Below are positions 45,337 to 57,836 of a DNA stretch of 64,000 nt, one piece after another. Below the pieces are notes generated by a model that worked only from the letters and a program-made list of their open reading frames with translations, was not told the origin of the DNA and ran no database searches. Both the position numbers and the translations under genes were made by a program. The first letter of the stretch is position 1. Each line of letters starts with the position of its first letter. Source of the DNA: Selaginella moellendorffii (lineage: Eukaryota > Streptophyta > Lycopodiopsida > Selaginellales > Selaginellaceae); contig NW_003314427.1 of NCBI RefSeq assembly GCF_000143415.4, positions 142,408-206,407 of the forward strand. Direction: 5' to 3'.

Positions 45337-46797
45337 GAGGCAGACACCATGATCCAGCCCAACCAGACGGCCCACAACTGCGACCGAATCAGAGCTTTCT
45401 ATGGATTAACCATCTCGGAACACAGGATGCGTAAATTCCAGACAGCCTTTTTAGCAGCCAAACACGCATGCCTTGAACGACTAAACCTGCAAGAAGATCA
45501 GCACCATCGTTGGTGGAAGGTGGATGAATCGATCGTATGCACCCTCCCCAACATGGCATCGGGACTAGTTTTCGAGGCAGGACAGGCTGGACGCTTGTAC
45601 CCCATCGTTACCCCCGAGTACAAGGACCTCCCCAACATGAGCAGAGATAAACCGATCAGAGTGATTCAAATGGAGAAAAAAACTGCCAACGTTGATCCAT
45701 CGATACCAGAAAACCAATATGCTCGCCTCTACTGGTTCCACCAACAAACCTTGGACGAACTCAAGTGGGATCCTGCAGAGTGGCATTGGAAGGGAACCAC
45801 GTGCAAGGACTTCTTCCAGTATGAGACCAAGCTAGGCCGCAAACTGATCAAGGTGCCGACTCGATCCTCCCTCATCCGGAAAGCAAAGGCCCAACAGATC
45901 AGTTCCAGGAACCACTCACACTGCATCAACAAGATCTGGAAGGGGCGCTGGTCAGCTAAGAACCGATACTTCATGTGGCTGGCCCAACAAGAACATCTTC
46001 CCTCTCTGGTCGCCATACATCTTCCGAACACAGCCTGCAAGACCTGTGGCGCCACAGAAACACACCGACACATCTTATGGGAATGTCCGGCAGCACAGGA
46101 AGTATGGGAAGGTGCAGCAGCGGTACTCAAACGAACGTCAACCGGAGGAGCTGCAATCACATACGAATCAGTGCTCTGGGGTAGCTTCATCTAGGGAAAA
46201 ACAAAGAATCCTGATGCATGGAAGTGGAGACACAACGAGGCCCCACACTTTGATCAACTCAACCAAACTTGGACACACATTACGCATCTCCACCAGGAGC
46301 TCTTCGATGTGCTTCGGGGATGCACACTAGCAGAGATATGGAAGGCTTGCTGCGCCAGGCTGTTCGAGGACACAGACCCCTCGGCTCGAGCAACTATCTC
46401 AAAGGTTTGGTCCAGACTGATCGTCTCACTCGCGGCCCGCTTGGACACGCTGATCAAACGAGGCGAGGAAGGGAAGATAGCGAAGGAGAAGAAGCTGTGG
46501 CCGTTTTTTAGAGGAAGAAGCGAGGCTGGAGAAGAAGAATGGACGTGGAAGCCACCAATATGGATTTGGCAGCACATGTTCAGGAACAAAGGCATGTGTA
46601 CCTCCCTGAGTCGACAGAGTTCCACACCAGGAACTTCAGAAGCTTGGACATCGGACATCACGGGCTCGAGTACCAGTTCTACTTTGTCCCCCTCGTCCCA
46701 CCCCCCCTAAAAATCTTTAAGAGCTCTTTCCCGGTTTCGAGCATGTCGAAATCAGACTCTATGGTTTGTAGAGGATAAACTAATTAAAACCCCATTG
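45337..46797 (+). mobile_element. 5'-truncated LINE (non-LTR retrotransposon) with 18-bp target duplication
   Basis: ACAACATAGACAAGCTCA (45319-45336) and ACAACATGGACAAGCTCA (46798-46815) flank the insert with one mismatch. The content is the C-terminal end of ORF2 (see 45349-46710) plus a short 3' UTR. No poly(A) tail is present; the 3' end reads TTAAAACCCCATTG. Confidence 0.85.
45349..46710 (+). pseudogene. LINE ORF2 C-terminal region with zf-RVT
   Basis: One frame of about 453 codons with a single in-frame TAG (46192-46194). IWKGRWSAKNRYFMWLA and then CKTCGATETHRHILWECPAA with VW downstream give the zf-RVT pattern (CxxC...ExxxHxxWxC) that ends plant LINE ORF2 proteins. The reverse transcriptase and endonuclease parts are lost by 5' truncation. 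The tail beyond the stop is rich in Trp and Lys. Confidence 0.8.
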
Positions 46798-46815
46798 ACA
46801 ACATGGACAAGCTCA

Positions 46816-47727
46816 TGCCACTCTCTATCTGACCAAACTCAAAACTAATCTAACATCAAGTTACTCAAGGAGCAATAGCAAGATTCCCCGAAAAAAAATT
46901 GAGCATTGTAACCTAAGTCTTTAATAGCAAGCTTAGACAAAATGGTATAGCGTCTCACCGCTATCCATCCCATAACTCACCACTTGTAAGACCATCATAA
47001 CCAACATGCATCAAGGTAGGGACTCTTGCTTGCATAATGTGAACACGAGCAATGAGTCACACCTCGTTGCAGATCATCTTCCAAGAAGAGAAGATGATTT
47101 ACGTGTTTGATCCTTCGTCCCTAATGACTCTCTTTTTTGTCTCATCTTTGACTAAACCTCAAACTTGCTTTCGCACTACCTTCAGTCCAATCCAAGAAAT
47201 TTTTTATGAGAGAGCATGGTAATGACTACTTGAACCAATAGACTAATCCCTATAGTTTTGATCGATTCACTTATAATCATGCTTAGGAAGGACCCACTAG
47301 TGCTGTGCTAAATAGCTACAGACTAGCCTATTTGCCACTCATAGCAAACCCAGGGAGGTTTGCTTTCACCCATGGTACATAGAATAACTCACGGAACCCC
47401 TGGAACAACTCATGGAACCATTGATAGGCTTACATTAATCTTGCCAACTCAAAGTGTAACCTTGAGTTGCTAATGTGCCTCACTCACGAGCCCAAGCACA
47501 AACTCATGCAAACAAAACATCTCAATCCATCTTATGAGCCCAAGAGCAAACTCATATTATTACAGTACAAGAAGGTAACCAAATCCATACCCAAGGAACA
47601 ATTGCGAAGCCTTTGCACCAAAACATGTACCCACTCGGATCATCATTTTCATCTCTGCGTATGCAATGAGACTAGTTGCCCAATCGCATTGGATAGTACT
47701 CGCCGAGACTCATCCTCTGATACCAAA
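46816..47727 (-). other. Interior of the 10.7-kb element next to its 5' LTR
   Basis: Ends with the primer site at 47711-47727. No coding motif is seen. Confidence 0.5.
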
Positions 47728-48858
47728 TGTAGCGCACGTGGTTTTGACCCTTTATCCTATGATGATTTACCATAGGATAACACCACGAAGCAGAACCTAA
47801 ACCCTTCATGTGCCACGTGATAGATGCCACATGTCACATGCCACGTGTCCAAAAGAATGTGGTGTGGAACTTGAGGTTCAGGGCCTTGGGCCACTGAACG
47901 AAGGAACAGTGCCAAACCCCCAAGCATGGAGCCAAGGAGTGATGGAACCGGACCACGGAGCAACTCCCGAGCATACAGCCCAAGGAGCGAAGGAACAAGA
48001 GCCTAGAGCGACTTAGAATAGTCCTAGAGCAACTAGCATCCCAATGCCAGGACTAATACGCAAAACGGAGCCAAACGGAGTCTAGCACTATTTCGGCATA
48101 CGGGTGGCTTAACGTGAGGGTATAGGTACTCCACCAGCTAGCATGGAATGGAACTTGGGCTTAGACTCCAAGCCGGATGCAGAACAAGGACAGGCATGCA
48201 AGCGGGAGCTAGACTATGCCTCAGGTTGGTCGGCCATGCCCAACCTACCCACTATCCCTACTATTCATTTGGAACCCCCCATAACCCCCCCCCCTTGAGG
48301 AACACATGCCCCAAGCCTCCCTTAGTATCAGGAGTTAGTCTCTAGGACAAACTCAAAATTTACTAAATATGGAATGGTACTAGATTGTGAATTTGGACAT
48401 GGGACGAACACCATTGTGTTCAAGCTAATCTCTACATTCCATAGATATGCCAAATGAGCAAATCTGGACACTTTCCATAAATAGCATTTGGGACCGAAAT
48501 GAGACTAACACAAAGGGCATGATAGCAAGGGTGTTTGGCAGACACGGTAAGCTATCATCCAGCGATATTGAGGGATTAATCTCAATATGCGAGAGTTCTT
48601 GCCAAGCCAGTGCAAGACAGAGCAAAAAAGAACTAAGAGCCAGGCCGAGTATGCTTAGCTAGAAACACATAAGAGTTCCTACCTTATGTCCATTTGGCTA
48701 ACTACAGATGCTAAGCCTAGTAAACTAACACTTGAACAAGAAGGGTTGATAAAGGGAACTAGCAATACCGACCTCCTGCCATCATGGCAGTAAGGAAAGA
48801 GTGTCCGTAAGGACTAGCTGACAGGTAACTTTCGATACCCGAAGTCACATTCGCGACA
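47728..48858 (-). repeat. 5' LTR of the 10.7-kb element
   Basis: 1131 bp; partner of 38180-39355. One stem base of the hairpin is changed (CTATGATGATTTACCATAGG). Confidence 0.9.
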
Positions 48859-48863
48859 ATAGA

Positions 48864-49488
48864 TATGGTATAAATGTTCAATAGACTTTACTCAAACCAG
48901 TAGAAGAATGTTCATTAAATATTGATCTTAGAACATAGCATCAACAACTTGTGGCAATTATGAATATAAACTCAACTTTATTAGTAATATCAGATCATGA
49001 TTATATAAGAGTTTATATGATAAAATACTAATAAAACTCTACACCCCTATGACATATATATACTAAAGAATGACAAAGAATTATCCCAATATGAATATTG
49101 AAAATTCATATATTTGATGAAGAAATAAATATTTTATCTTATGTATTTCCCAGATAGAGCAAAAGAAGAAAGCTTAAGCAAAATATAATTATACCTAAGT
49201 TTAAGCATCCAAATAAGAAAGACCCAACCTAGGCAACATTCATCATAGATAAGTGTAAAGCATTTAAAAATGGTTATAAAATCATATAATATATAAGTAA
49301 CACTTAAACGTGTTGGAAAATAACCCTTACTCACTATTGTATGCATTTTTTCTCCCGCCTATGATTGTTTGTGCAAAGTAGAGTTGTGAGAGTGATATAT
49401 GCTTATCCTTACTCATGGCTTTAGGGTTTAAAGTTGATTTCTCTTCTATTCTCTTCTCATTCTTTTTCTTTTTCTTTTTCTTTTCTTT
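48864..49488. other. AT-rich flank with a piece resembling the sequence downstream of the gypsy fragment at 60.4-62.3 kb
   Basis: About 48930-49015 resembles 62765-62870 (shared AATATTGATC, AACTCAACT and GATCA blocks in the same order). An old gypsy terminal region may therefore have been the target here. A (CTTTTT)n-like stretch is at 49455-49490. Confidence 0.35.
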
Positions 49489-50104
49489 TCTATTGTAGTG
49501 CATGTGGTTTGTACCCTTTATCCTATAGTGATTTACCATAGGATAACCACAAAGTGGAACTTAAACCCTTTATATGTCATATGTCACATGCGATGTGCCA
49601 CATGCCATATGTCCCAAGGACAATAGAGTGGAACCTAAGTTTTAGGACCTTGGGTTATTGAACGAAGGAATAGAGGTAAACTCTTAAACATGGAGCTAAA
49701 GAGTGAAGGAACTGAAGTATAGAGTGACTTGGAACAATCCTAGAGCATCTAACATCATAATGCCAAGACCAACATGCAAAACGGAGATAAAAGGAGTTTG
49801 GTGCTATTTTAGCATATTAGTAACCTAATGTGAGGATATAAGTACTCCATTAGGGGCTGGGTAGTTTTTGAGTTAAGCTCAAGTCAATGAAAGTCAATGA
49901 AAGTCAATATAGTCCACCAAAGACAAAAGTTGATGTTCAAATGATTGGTTTGGGACAAACTAACAATTCTATTCAAAACTTAAGACCTATTTTCAATCCA
50001 AGAAAAATCTAAATAATATAAGTCCAATAAGAAAATAAATATCATAAGTCAAAGAAGAAACTCTATAATACCACTAAAAAATTCGACTAAAACAAAAACT
50101 AAAC

Positions 50105-53100
50105 TTAGTCTTCTTCGGCATCCACATCCACAAAAGGAGGAGTTTGTATAGTATTATGCTTTCTAATTATGGGCTCTTGTTGTATATGAGCTTGTGCCAT
50201 TGCTTCTGCATAACATGGCAAATTATAGCCCACATCATTGATCCACCTAATATACACAACCATGATGAAATTACCATAATCAGAAATTTATACTTTATTA
50301 TCACCTGTTATAAAGTGTCCCAAGAACACTTTCAAATGCACTCTCCTTCTCCAGTGCAAAAACTACATAGCCAATCTCTTTAGCCACTAGCACCATTGAA
50401 CCAAAATCTGCTGTAGCATCAAACACAATCCCCTTAAAAGGTCAAAATAGCTTTAAGAGGATTTGCATGGCTTTTGGTGAATGGTGTTGATAGCCAAAGA
50501 ACTCTATATGATAGTCCTCATCGATGACATTCGGGATCATGTCTGTTGAGCTATCATATCCTTGCAATGCCAAACCTACATGCTCATCAGCTCATGTAAT
50601 ACTATGATGGTAAGAGTAGTGGCAAAGAGCATGGTAGTTCCATGCTAAAACCTATAATGAAAAGAGGCAATCAATTTAATATATGAAAAACAAGGAAATG
50701 CAAACCTTTTGGATTCGGCCACTTGCTCCTATTGTTTCGATGGGGATGTTTGAAAATAGGCAACCTAATGCAAACTTAACCAATTAGAGTCATCATTCTC
50801 CACTATCATTGCAAGAAGACCTCCCCAAAATAAAGAATGGGGAAGAATAACTAGCATAATACCCTCATATTGCAACACCCTTGGATGCCACATCCACCAC
50901 TTGAGAAATATGGTTCGGTTGAAGGATGTTCCAAGATGGAGTGTTGCTTTGTAAAGGTGGTAACCCATCAGGCAAATTAAAGAATGATGCCGAAGGTATT
51001 ATTCATTCCCAATCCTTGCATCTATTTATGGAATATAAAAGACTCTTGGCTCACATTATTGGAAAGCAAGTAGTCCCCACTAACTATTTCCATGTTGCCA
51101 ACACTTCCCTTAGGAGAAAGAGAGCAAACTTGAATAGTGTTTAAAACTGGGAAATATTAAAATTAATACATATTTTATTCATACCTGTTTATGTGAAGCC
51201 GATGAAGATAACTCTTGGAGGTCATCCTCTATAGCAGTGGGGAGGGATGGAAAGAATGCATTTGTACGTCGGTATATAGAGTGCTAGTTGGTTTTTCCGA
51301 CATCTACAACTAAATTACAATAAGCAAGGTCATTAGAAATCAAGTTCTTACTCTCTTGGACATCTTCACTATAGAGCTACCTTCGTATATTTCAAGTAGT
51401 TGGGCTGGATGAGCAGTGGCAGTAAGATCTGGGGAATGAGTAACTACTATAGGATGAGATGGGGCAAGAGAGTTTTTAGCTAGGTTCTCCACTTGTTCCT
51501 CTTTGGTTTGCTCAATATAAATCTTGTCTTGTCCTGAGGCATCTCTACTCCTTCCAAAAGTGCCTCTATAATAAAGTAAAAACATAAGTTATTGCTAAGA
51601 AGTTTTACTCATCAAACCTGAATGAATCTTGAAGTAGAAATTGAGCTCAAAAAGGTGACAATAGCATTTGCCTCCACAACTCCAAGTACCATGGATAAAG
51701 TTCTCACTCCCATGCAATGGGATAATGGAACTTTGGCTCATATATGCCAAACTTCTTCCCACTAGTTAAGAGCTTGAGAAAAACATTTGTTATGTACATT
51801 GGAGCACTTGGGCAATGATTTAAATACCTACAAAAGAGCCATGATTAAATAAACATGTCAATTTTTTACAATATACCTATATGCCATATGGTGTGAGAAA
51901 AATGGTTGGCCCAGCTGGTTCTTGAAATCCATGGAGCTTGATCTACCATTAGGAAGCCATCCATCCCCAAGCTCTTGAAGGGAAGCTTAGACATATTCTA
52001 GAAGTGTTATGCTGGTGTGGGCACTAATAAAGAACTTCATATCCCATGCTTGAAGTAGCTCCTTAACAGCCACAATACTCTAAATGATATAGAGTTTCTC
52101 CTTCATTACATTCTCAAGTTTTCTCTCCAACCTTTTATCATTGTTATGATGCCAAGTGTTGAGGAGCTCTAAGCAAGAGGTTTGTTCGTTGAAGGAGAGC
52201 TTGTTTTTTGCGATGTTATAGATAAATTCTTTAGGTGCTTTACCATTTCTTGCAAGGATAGGGATTTCAAAGTGGAATGATAAAGATAAAAGCGATTAAC
52301 TTACTAACACAAGAGCATATCTTTGCAATGCAATTTAGCTAATCTTTATCGTGTTGGATGTCCACAATCGCAAGTAGCTTTTTCACCTTTGACTTCTTTG
52401 AGTTCAAAATGTGTTACTCAATTTGTTGCAGTTCAAGGTTCTTTTGCCCCTCATCCATCACTTGTGTAATCTTCAAGTATGAGTTTTGCTCCACCTTGAC
52501 AATTGGCTATGCAAAAAAAGGATACCTTTGCCCAGACCACAACCAAAAAATCCATAGACACCTAATACTAAGTAAGCAACTTTTGGCCTTTACGTGTTAC
52601 AAGCTTTGCTTGAATTGCTTCCATAACCTTGCAACTATACAAAAATCTGGATTTCCTTGAGAAAAAGCATGCCAACATATCAAAGGTGCTTGATATCATG
52701 GACCAAGGTATGTGTCTGGAAAACAAATTGATTAAGCCTGTAATATAGTTGGTGAAAACAAAGGTCACTAGTAAGGGATTCTTACATATTGATGTTGTGA
52801 CATGCCAGGTTGAGCCTCATAGCTTGGTTTTGATCCTTTGGCTCCACAAGTGTCACTAGAACACAAATATGTCACTTGTTATTGTTCTAGAACTTCTCTT
52901 GGATACACCTCCAAAACGTTAGCCACCAATGGTTTCCATCAATAATGAAGAACATCTGGCCTACAAAGGCTTGTGTCTCCTTGTGGCACACCATCAAAGT
53001 ATCAAATTTCTAAGATTTCCTTTGCCATATCTGATCCCAAATCTGCTCGATCTTGCGAGTAACCATGTCTATACAATTTGTTCTGGGGAATGATGATGAC

Positions 53101-53951
53101 ACATTAAATGATCCAATAGTGTGCCCGAATCCAACTTTTGTGAAAAAGGTATAAATAACCATGTTGAGGTCGTAGGCTGAGTGCACCTAGTGACTCTGCT
53201 TAAGACATCAAAATAGAATCTGAAGATGTTGGGATCCTTCCAAGCCATTTCACCTAACACCCTATTGATATGTCATTCTTGAGCTTGGACAATAGTCTCG
53301 CGTACTCGCTCATTCTTGACCATTGTAAACTCATAAATTTAGACTTTTCAGGAGGTCACCTAGCCCAGTACTATTCAAACCCAAGGACACTTAACCCCAA
53401 CTATTCCAAAACCTTTAACCGATTAGAAAAGGGGGTGCACTTTTATTCATGGGCTTTTTCCCTTTATATTTGAGGTCACAAAAATGAGGTGGTAACTATG
53501 CTAAAGGCTGACATGATTGTAAGCAACCAAAGAGAATGACTTGAGAGACGGTCCATAAAATTTCAAGAGCAACAGTATATTCACCATTTCCACCACCAAG
53601 ATCTACCCCACCACCTATAGCACCAAGTGCCTCATTTCTGCCACCAAGTTCTACCCCACCACCTATGGCACTAGGTGCCTTATTTCCACCACCACTAGCA
53701 ACTTCTCCTACACTATACATAGGTTTTGCATTTTCACACTCTCTAGAACCATCTAGCTCCTGCATGCTCACACCTGGATTAGGATCAACCATTGCTTGGA
53801 TCTGGACACCATTATTCCCACCATGGTCTTCCTCCGAAGTAGTGCCTTGAACTTGTGAGGTGTCCCTAGTGAATCTAGCACAACGATCTAGTCGTTTTTC
53901 TAGAGAACGGGTTCATTGAGGTTGACCAGCATGCTTCTTCTATTGTGGCAT
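50105..53951 (-). pseudogene. Gene A, copy 2: ParB-like / DNA-methyltransferase-like protein
   Basis: Minus strand from ATG 53951 to TAA 50107-50105, a decayed homologue of 1-4105. The N terminus is Gly-rich (AIGGGVELGG) instead of Pro-rich. IIDGNHW (about 52945-52925) matches the ParB-like motif with Arg changed to Trp. ELLNTW...LGQPFFSHHMAYR (about 52180-51870) and then an intron match copy 1. NLPDG (50978-50964) corresponds to DFPDG of copy 1. Then SPKAMQILLKLF and, nine residues on, IVFDATADFGSMVLVAKEIG followed by YVVFALE (50480-50345). That aligns without gaps to methyltransferase motif X and motif I (VLDPFAGSGTT...G....E), in the beta-class order IV-X-I. The first Gly of FxGxG is Asp. 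A short last exon ends VDVDAEED. Stops, frameshifts and a TRIM remnant break the frame. SAM binding is inferred from this alignment alone. Confidence 0.6.
53330..53560 (-). repeat. Rearranged remnant of the TRIM family inside gene A copy 2
   Basis: 53340-53475 matches the reverse complement of the TRIM LTR (GGGTGCACTTTTRTTCATGGG, CAGTACTATTCAAACCCAAG). 53519-53560 matches its start in direct orientation (TGTAAGCAACCAAAG). Two pieces of opposite orientation lie next to each other. Confidence 0.7.
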
Positions 53952-54030
53952 GATTTATATGTCTACATAAAAATGATAGAAAAAACTTGAGTAAATATTA
54001 AAAAAAAGTTTTGAAGAAAAATAGGAGGAA

Positions 54031-54335
54031 TTTCCTTGGCACTGGGAAGATCAATTTGTTGCCAAACCAATCTTCCAGTACCAAAGGAACAAAAGAAAAA
54101 AGAAAAGGAGTAGCTCCCTTAGTGTTGGGAAGATCAATTCAGTGGCAAATCAATCTTCTAGTGTTGAGGGAACAAAAAAAAATAAGAAAAGAAGCAATTC
54201 CCTTAGCACTAAGAAGATTGATTTATTGCCAAACCAATCTTTTAGTGCCAAAGGAACAAAAAAAAGAAAAAAAGAAATAGTTCCTTTGGCACTGGGAAGA
54301 TCGGTTCATTGTCGAACCGATCTTATAGCACCAAC
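54031..54335. repeat. Four tandem units of about 83 bp, each with an internal palindrome, between the divergent genes
   Basis: Units begin at about 54031, 54115, 54199 and 54281. Each has GGGAAGATC... facing ...GATCTT. In the last unit AAGATCGGTTC (54297-54307) and GAACCGATCTT (54314-54324) are exact complements with a 6-nt loop; the other units are degraded versions. An A-rich spacer of 20-30 bp separates them. The position between gene A and gene B suggests regulatory or transposase-binding sites (inference). Confidence 0.8.
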
Positions 54336-55089
54336 ACAATGACAAGAAAAAAAAACCCAGAATCTGATATGCTAGGAAAATTAGTTTGCTGCTGAACCAA
54401 TCATTCTAGTGTGAAGTAGCCATGAGATGCAAGTTGCTTGTGAGATAGGAGTAAAAGATGGGGAGATGGAAAAGCAACAAATAGGGAGATTGAGAGGCAT
54501 ACCTTGAATGAGGAGTATCTTTCTAGTGTCTTGAAGAGCATCTAGCGTCCTGATTGAGATGCATCTTGAAGCACATTACGAGATTCAAGCATTTTTCTCT
54601 CGCCCTTCCTTGCTCAAACCCTAAGTGTAAAACCCTAAAAATTAACAGTCATAATCAATGATCACGATCAATGGTCATGATTTTCATTCTCTCTAATGGC
54701 AATTGCTTTCTAGATTCTAGTGGTATGTCAATTTTTAACAATACTTTAATTTTGCAAATGGTAGGATATATTTATTGGACAAATCCATTATGAACATAAA
54801 TTTCATATGTTCTTCCCAAGGAGACAATTATTCAATTCTTTAGATATTAAGATATATGTAATTGATTGTGAGAGCAATAATATTGTTGAAATAAATGGGG
54901 TTATGAGTGAGAGGCACTGATAAATCACAAGAGTTTTAGCATTGATTGCTTATTCTCCCTCTCATCTCCATACTCTTTTCCCTTCAAAAGAGTTTCATTT
55001 TTTTATGATAAGTGAGAGAGAGTCAAGCTCTAAAAGGTTGGTTCATGCATGGTTTTTCCTTGCACAAAGCTAACTATGTAAGGAGTGAA
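54336..55089. other. 5' flank of transposase copy 2
   Basis: No gene seen; mixed AT-rich DNA presumably including the decayed promoter. Confidence 0.4.
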
Positions 55090-57836
55090 GGATGAAGTTG
55101 TTATTCTCTTCAGTGACGAAAGTGAAAAAGATGAATTTTGTGACATAACTTCCCAGATAAGTAGGTGCATTTCTTCTAGATCAGTTTTTGAAGCAGTGGA
55201 TAAAGCATTTTGGCAATCTCAATCATTACAATTAGAATTGAAGGATTTCTAGTACATAAGAGGTGAGGAGCTTTTGTTTTCCTATAATAGGAATATATTC
55301 TTTGAAATTCCACTGGCCAGTTTGTCAAGTAAGAAGAGGGGCATAGAGACGCATTTTGATCCACATAATTGGTGTAGGATACCACTAACATGCAATAAAG
55401 GAAGGAACTTGCTATGATTTGTTTTGCTTTTTGATTCAATTTTAAGGCTGCTATTACTATAAAGGCTGGGAAGAAAAGTGCCGCAACTCCAAAGTGCATT
55501 CAATAATCTGTACTAAAGGACTATGTGGTGGACAAACTGATAGCAAAAAAGAGTTCACAAAGAATAGCTTGAAAGACATATTTTGAAATATAGAACCCGT
55601 GACAAATTTAAACAAATATAAGATTAATGCTTAACTCTACTTTGTCACTAGAAATACTTTTTTTTTTTGTAGAATAAAGAACTGGATGCAAGAAAGGCAA
55701 GATGGAAAGCTTCAATCTAGATTGGATGTGATTTTAGAATTAAAAAGAAAATATCTTTATGAGTTTATTCATAGGAACTTGTTCATTGGTTAAGTGACTT
55801 TGAACATTCAACACTCTTTCATCTTTAAAATGTCCACCCTTGGTCTTGCTTATGGTGTGGACCTTGTACATCAAATGGATATGGATGGAGATGGATTTGG
55901 TTAATTCTTGAATCTATTTCAACCATATGGAATGAGTTTCAAGCTGGTCAATAATGGAAGCCTATGTTTATAATCACAAGTAAGTGGCTTTTCATTTTTT
56001 AAAGATTTTATATTGAGTTATATCATAACCATTTTTTCTATAGGTTGTAGTGCAACTTGATTATAACTATAGCCAAATTCAAGGTTCAAGATTTCCAAGC
56101 TCAAATTGTCTTTTGAACATATATGTCTGAGGTTGTTGAACAGCAAATCAGGAAGAAACCCAACTTCCATGGTTTCATCATAAATGCTATTGGTGTTAAT
56201 TGGTTGGTTGTATAACAAGTATTTGGAGGTGAAAAAAATCAGTCATTATAAGGTAGAGAGAAGAGTTGTGAGTTTCATTGGGCAAAGAGTGTCAACAAAC
56301 ATTGCCAATGCATCAAGTCTAACTTCCATCACAAGTCCAAGCAACTTTGTCGAGAATGAATGGATGCACAAACTAAAGAGGAGCACGAGACAAAGGTAAA
56401 TGAGATGTGCATATGGTGGTATGAAAAAGATAAAGTGCCAATTAAACACCTTCTATAAATAGAATGTTGGTTTGCATGGTGGGAAATATGAATGTTTCAA
56501 TAGAGCCATTATATTCTTTATGTAAGTTTTTTCTCATTTTCTTTTCTTGTCACATTCAAATGTTGTATTTTTCCTAGGATCAACCACTTGATGACATTGC
56601 ACTTAAACCAATAATTAATCTCTTTGAGAGCAAATATTGGAGTTGGAGAGCTTTCGAAATAAGGAAAGGAAAAATGTCCCTCTATAAAGCTATACTCTCC
56701 AACCTCACTAGATCTCTTGACCAGTCATCAAAAGCTTTGGCTGCACAGGAAATAAAGTTTATTAGTACAAATCTAAACTTAGACAAACTTCGATAGTGGG
56801 TTGGTAGAAGGACAACACTAGTAATAAAGTCAATGTTTAAGATGGTGGAGGAAGTTGTTACTGGAACTTTTATAGAATCAAGTTATGAACCACTTGAGGA
56901 CATGAGGATAGCCCATATGAAGTGTCGACAGACATTTGATGGGCTTAACATCACTCCTTCTAACTCTCACCATCTAGAGCTTGACTACCATTCTGTTCTA
57001 CGACACCAGAGAAAAATTAAGGAATATGGAGTGGAGGAAGTGTCAATTGTTACACAAGTAAATCCAGTGCTAAAGGTTGAGAAAATTATTGCTCATGAGC
57101 CAGTTTCTTATATTAACTGGGCAATTCGAAGAGTCAGTGCCAAGAGTAATGCGTGTTACTCCAGATTGATTAGGAGTCGAGGTCAGTGTTTTGCATTTGT
57201 GCACTCAAGTTCAAGTTCTTTAGCAATACCATGTTTCTGGGGCTATCGAGATCTAGAGGTAAAGGGTTGCCAATCAAGCTGGATTTATTGTTGTGGGACT
57301 AATGTTACTTATATAAACAGGATCCATAGCTCAATTATTTCGAAGCCAGATTTTGTGCTAAAGGGGTGGCTAGTTGAGCAAAGCTGCAATCATTTGGTTT
57401 TAAGCTGAAGACTTCCTCAAATGTTGCTATTGATACTGCTATGCCATCAATGTTAACATTAGATCAACATACATGACCAACTAGAAATGAGATGTTGTAC
57501 AACATAGGTCTTCCATTTCAAAAGGTGTACAAGATAAGATCAAGTTGGCAAAGGCGTTGAAGTGCACAATTACAAAGATAAACTACATTAATGTCGTGGC
57601 TAAAGAGTTTGTTGTTGTGCTTGAGTTGTCAAAAGGTATGAACTACACTATCAAAATTTGTGAAAATCCATCTTGTACCTGTGCAGATTTTACATAAAGG
57701 AAGAACAGGAGAAAGGCATATTTAGTTTGCAAGCACATCTATATATTTTTATGCAGGAACTAAACCAAGATCCTAAGATTGACCATCACATCTACTAGGT
57801 AAGCCTTACAATTGTAGAGCTTGAGAAGTGTTTTTA
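55090..57836 (+). pseudogene. Gene B, copy 2: MULE-like SWIM transposase, strongly decayed
   Basis: Matches copy 1 throughout. YNRNIFFEIP...HNWCRI (about 55290-55380) matches YNGNIFFELP...HNWCKI. GKLQSRLDVILELKR (about 55700-55750) and YHSVLRHQ...WAIRRVSAKSN (56990-57150) also match. The SWIM finger reads CTCADF (about 57674) and VCKHIYIF (about 57726-57750). Acceptors of the three introns are at the same places (55672, 56043, 56577). TAA, TAG and TGA stops and frameshifts are frequent. The longest open piece is 56833-57408. Intron sharing shows that the copies arose by DNA-level duplication and not through an RNA. Confidence 0.75.

Larger units (their letters stand above)
38180..48858 (-). 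mobile_element. Large non-coding LTR retroelement (LARD-like), 10.7 kb with later insertions
   Basis: LTRs are 38180-39355 and 47728-48858 (TGTAGCGCACGTGG...GCGACA). The target duplication is a perfect ATAGA (38175-38179 and 48859-48863). The minus-strand primer site TTTGGTATCAGAGGATG (47711-47727) is next to the right LTR. A polypurine stretch (complement of CTCTCCCCCTTAGGG, 39356-39370) is next to the left LTR. Without the nested insertions the interior is about 5.1 kb, G-poor on the plus strand, and has no retroelement coding motif in any frame. It therefore appears non-autonomous. Nested in it are a TRIM (39719-40311), a solo LTR of its own family (43632-44782) and a LINE fragment (45337-46797). 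Confidence 0.9.
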
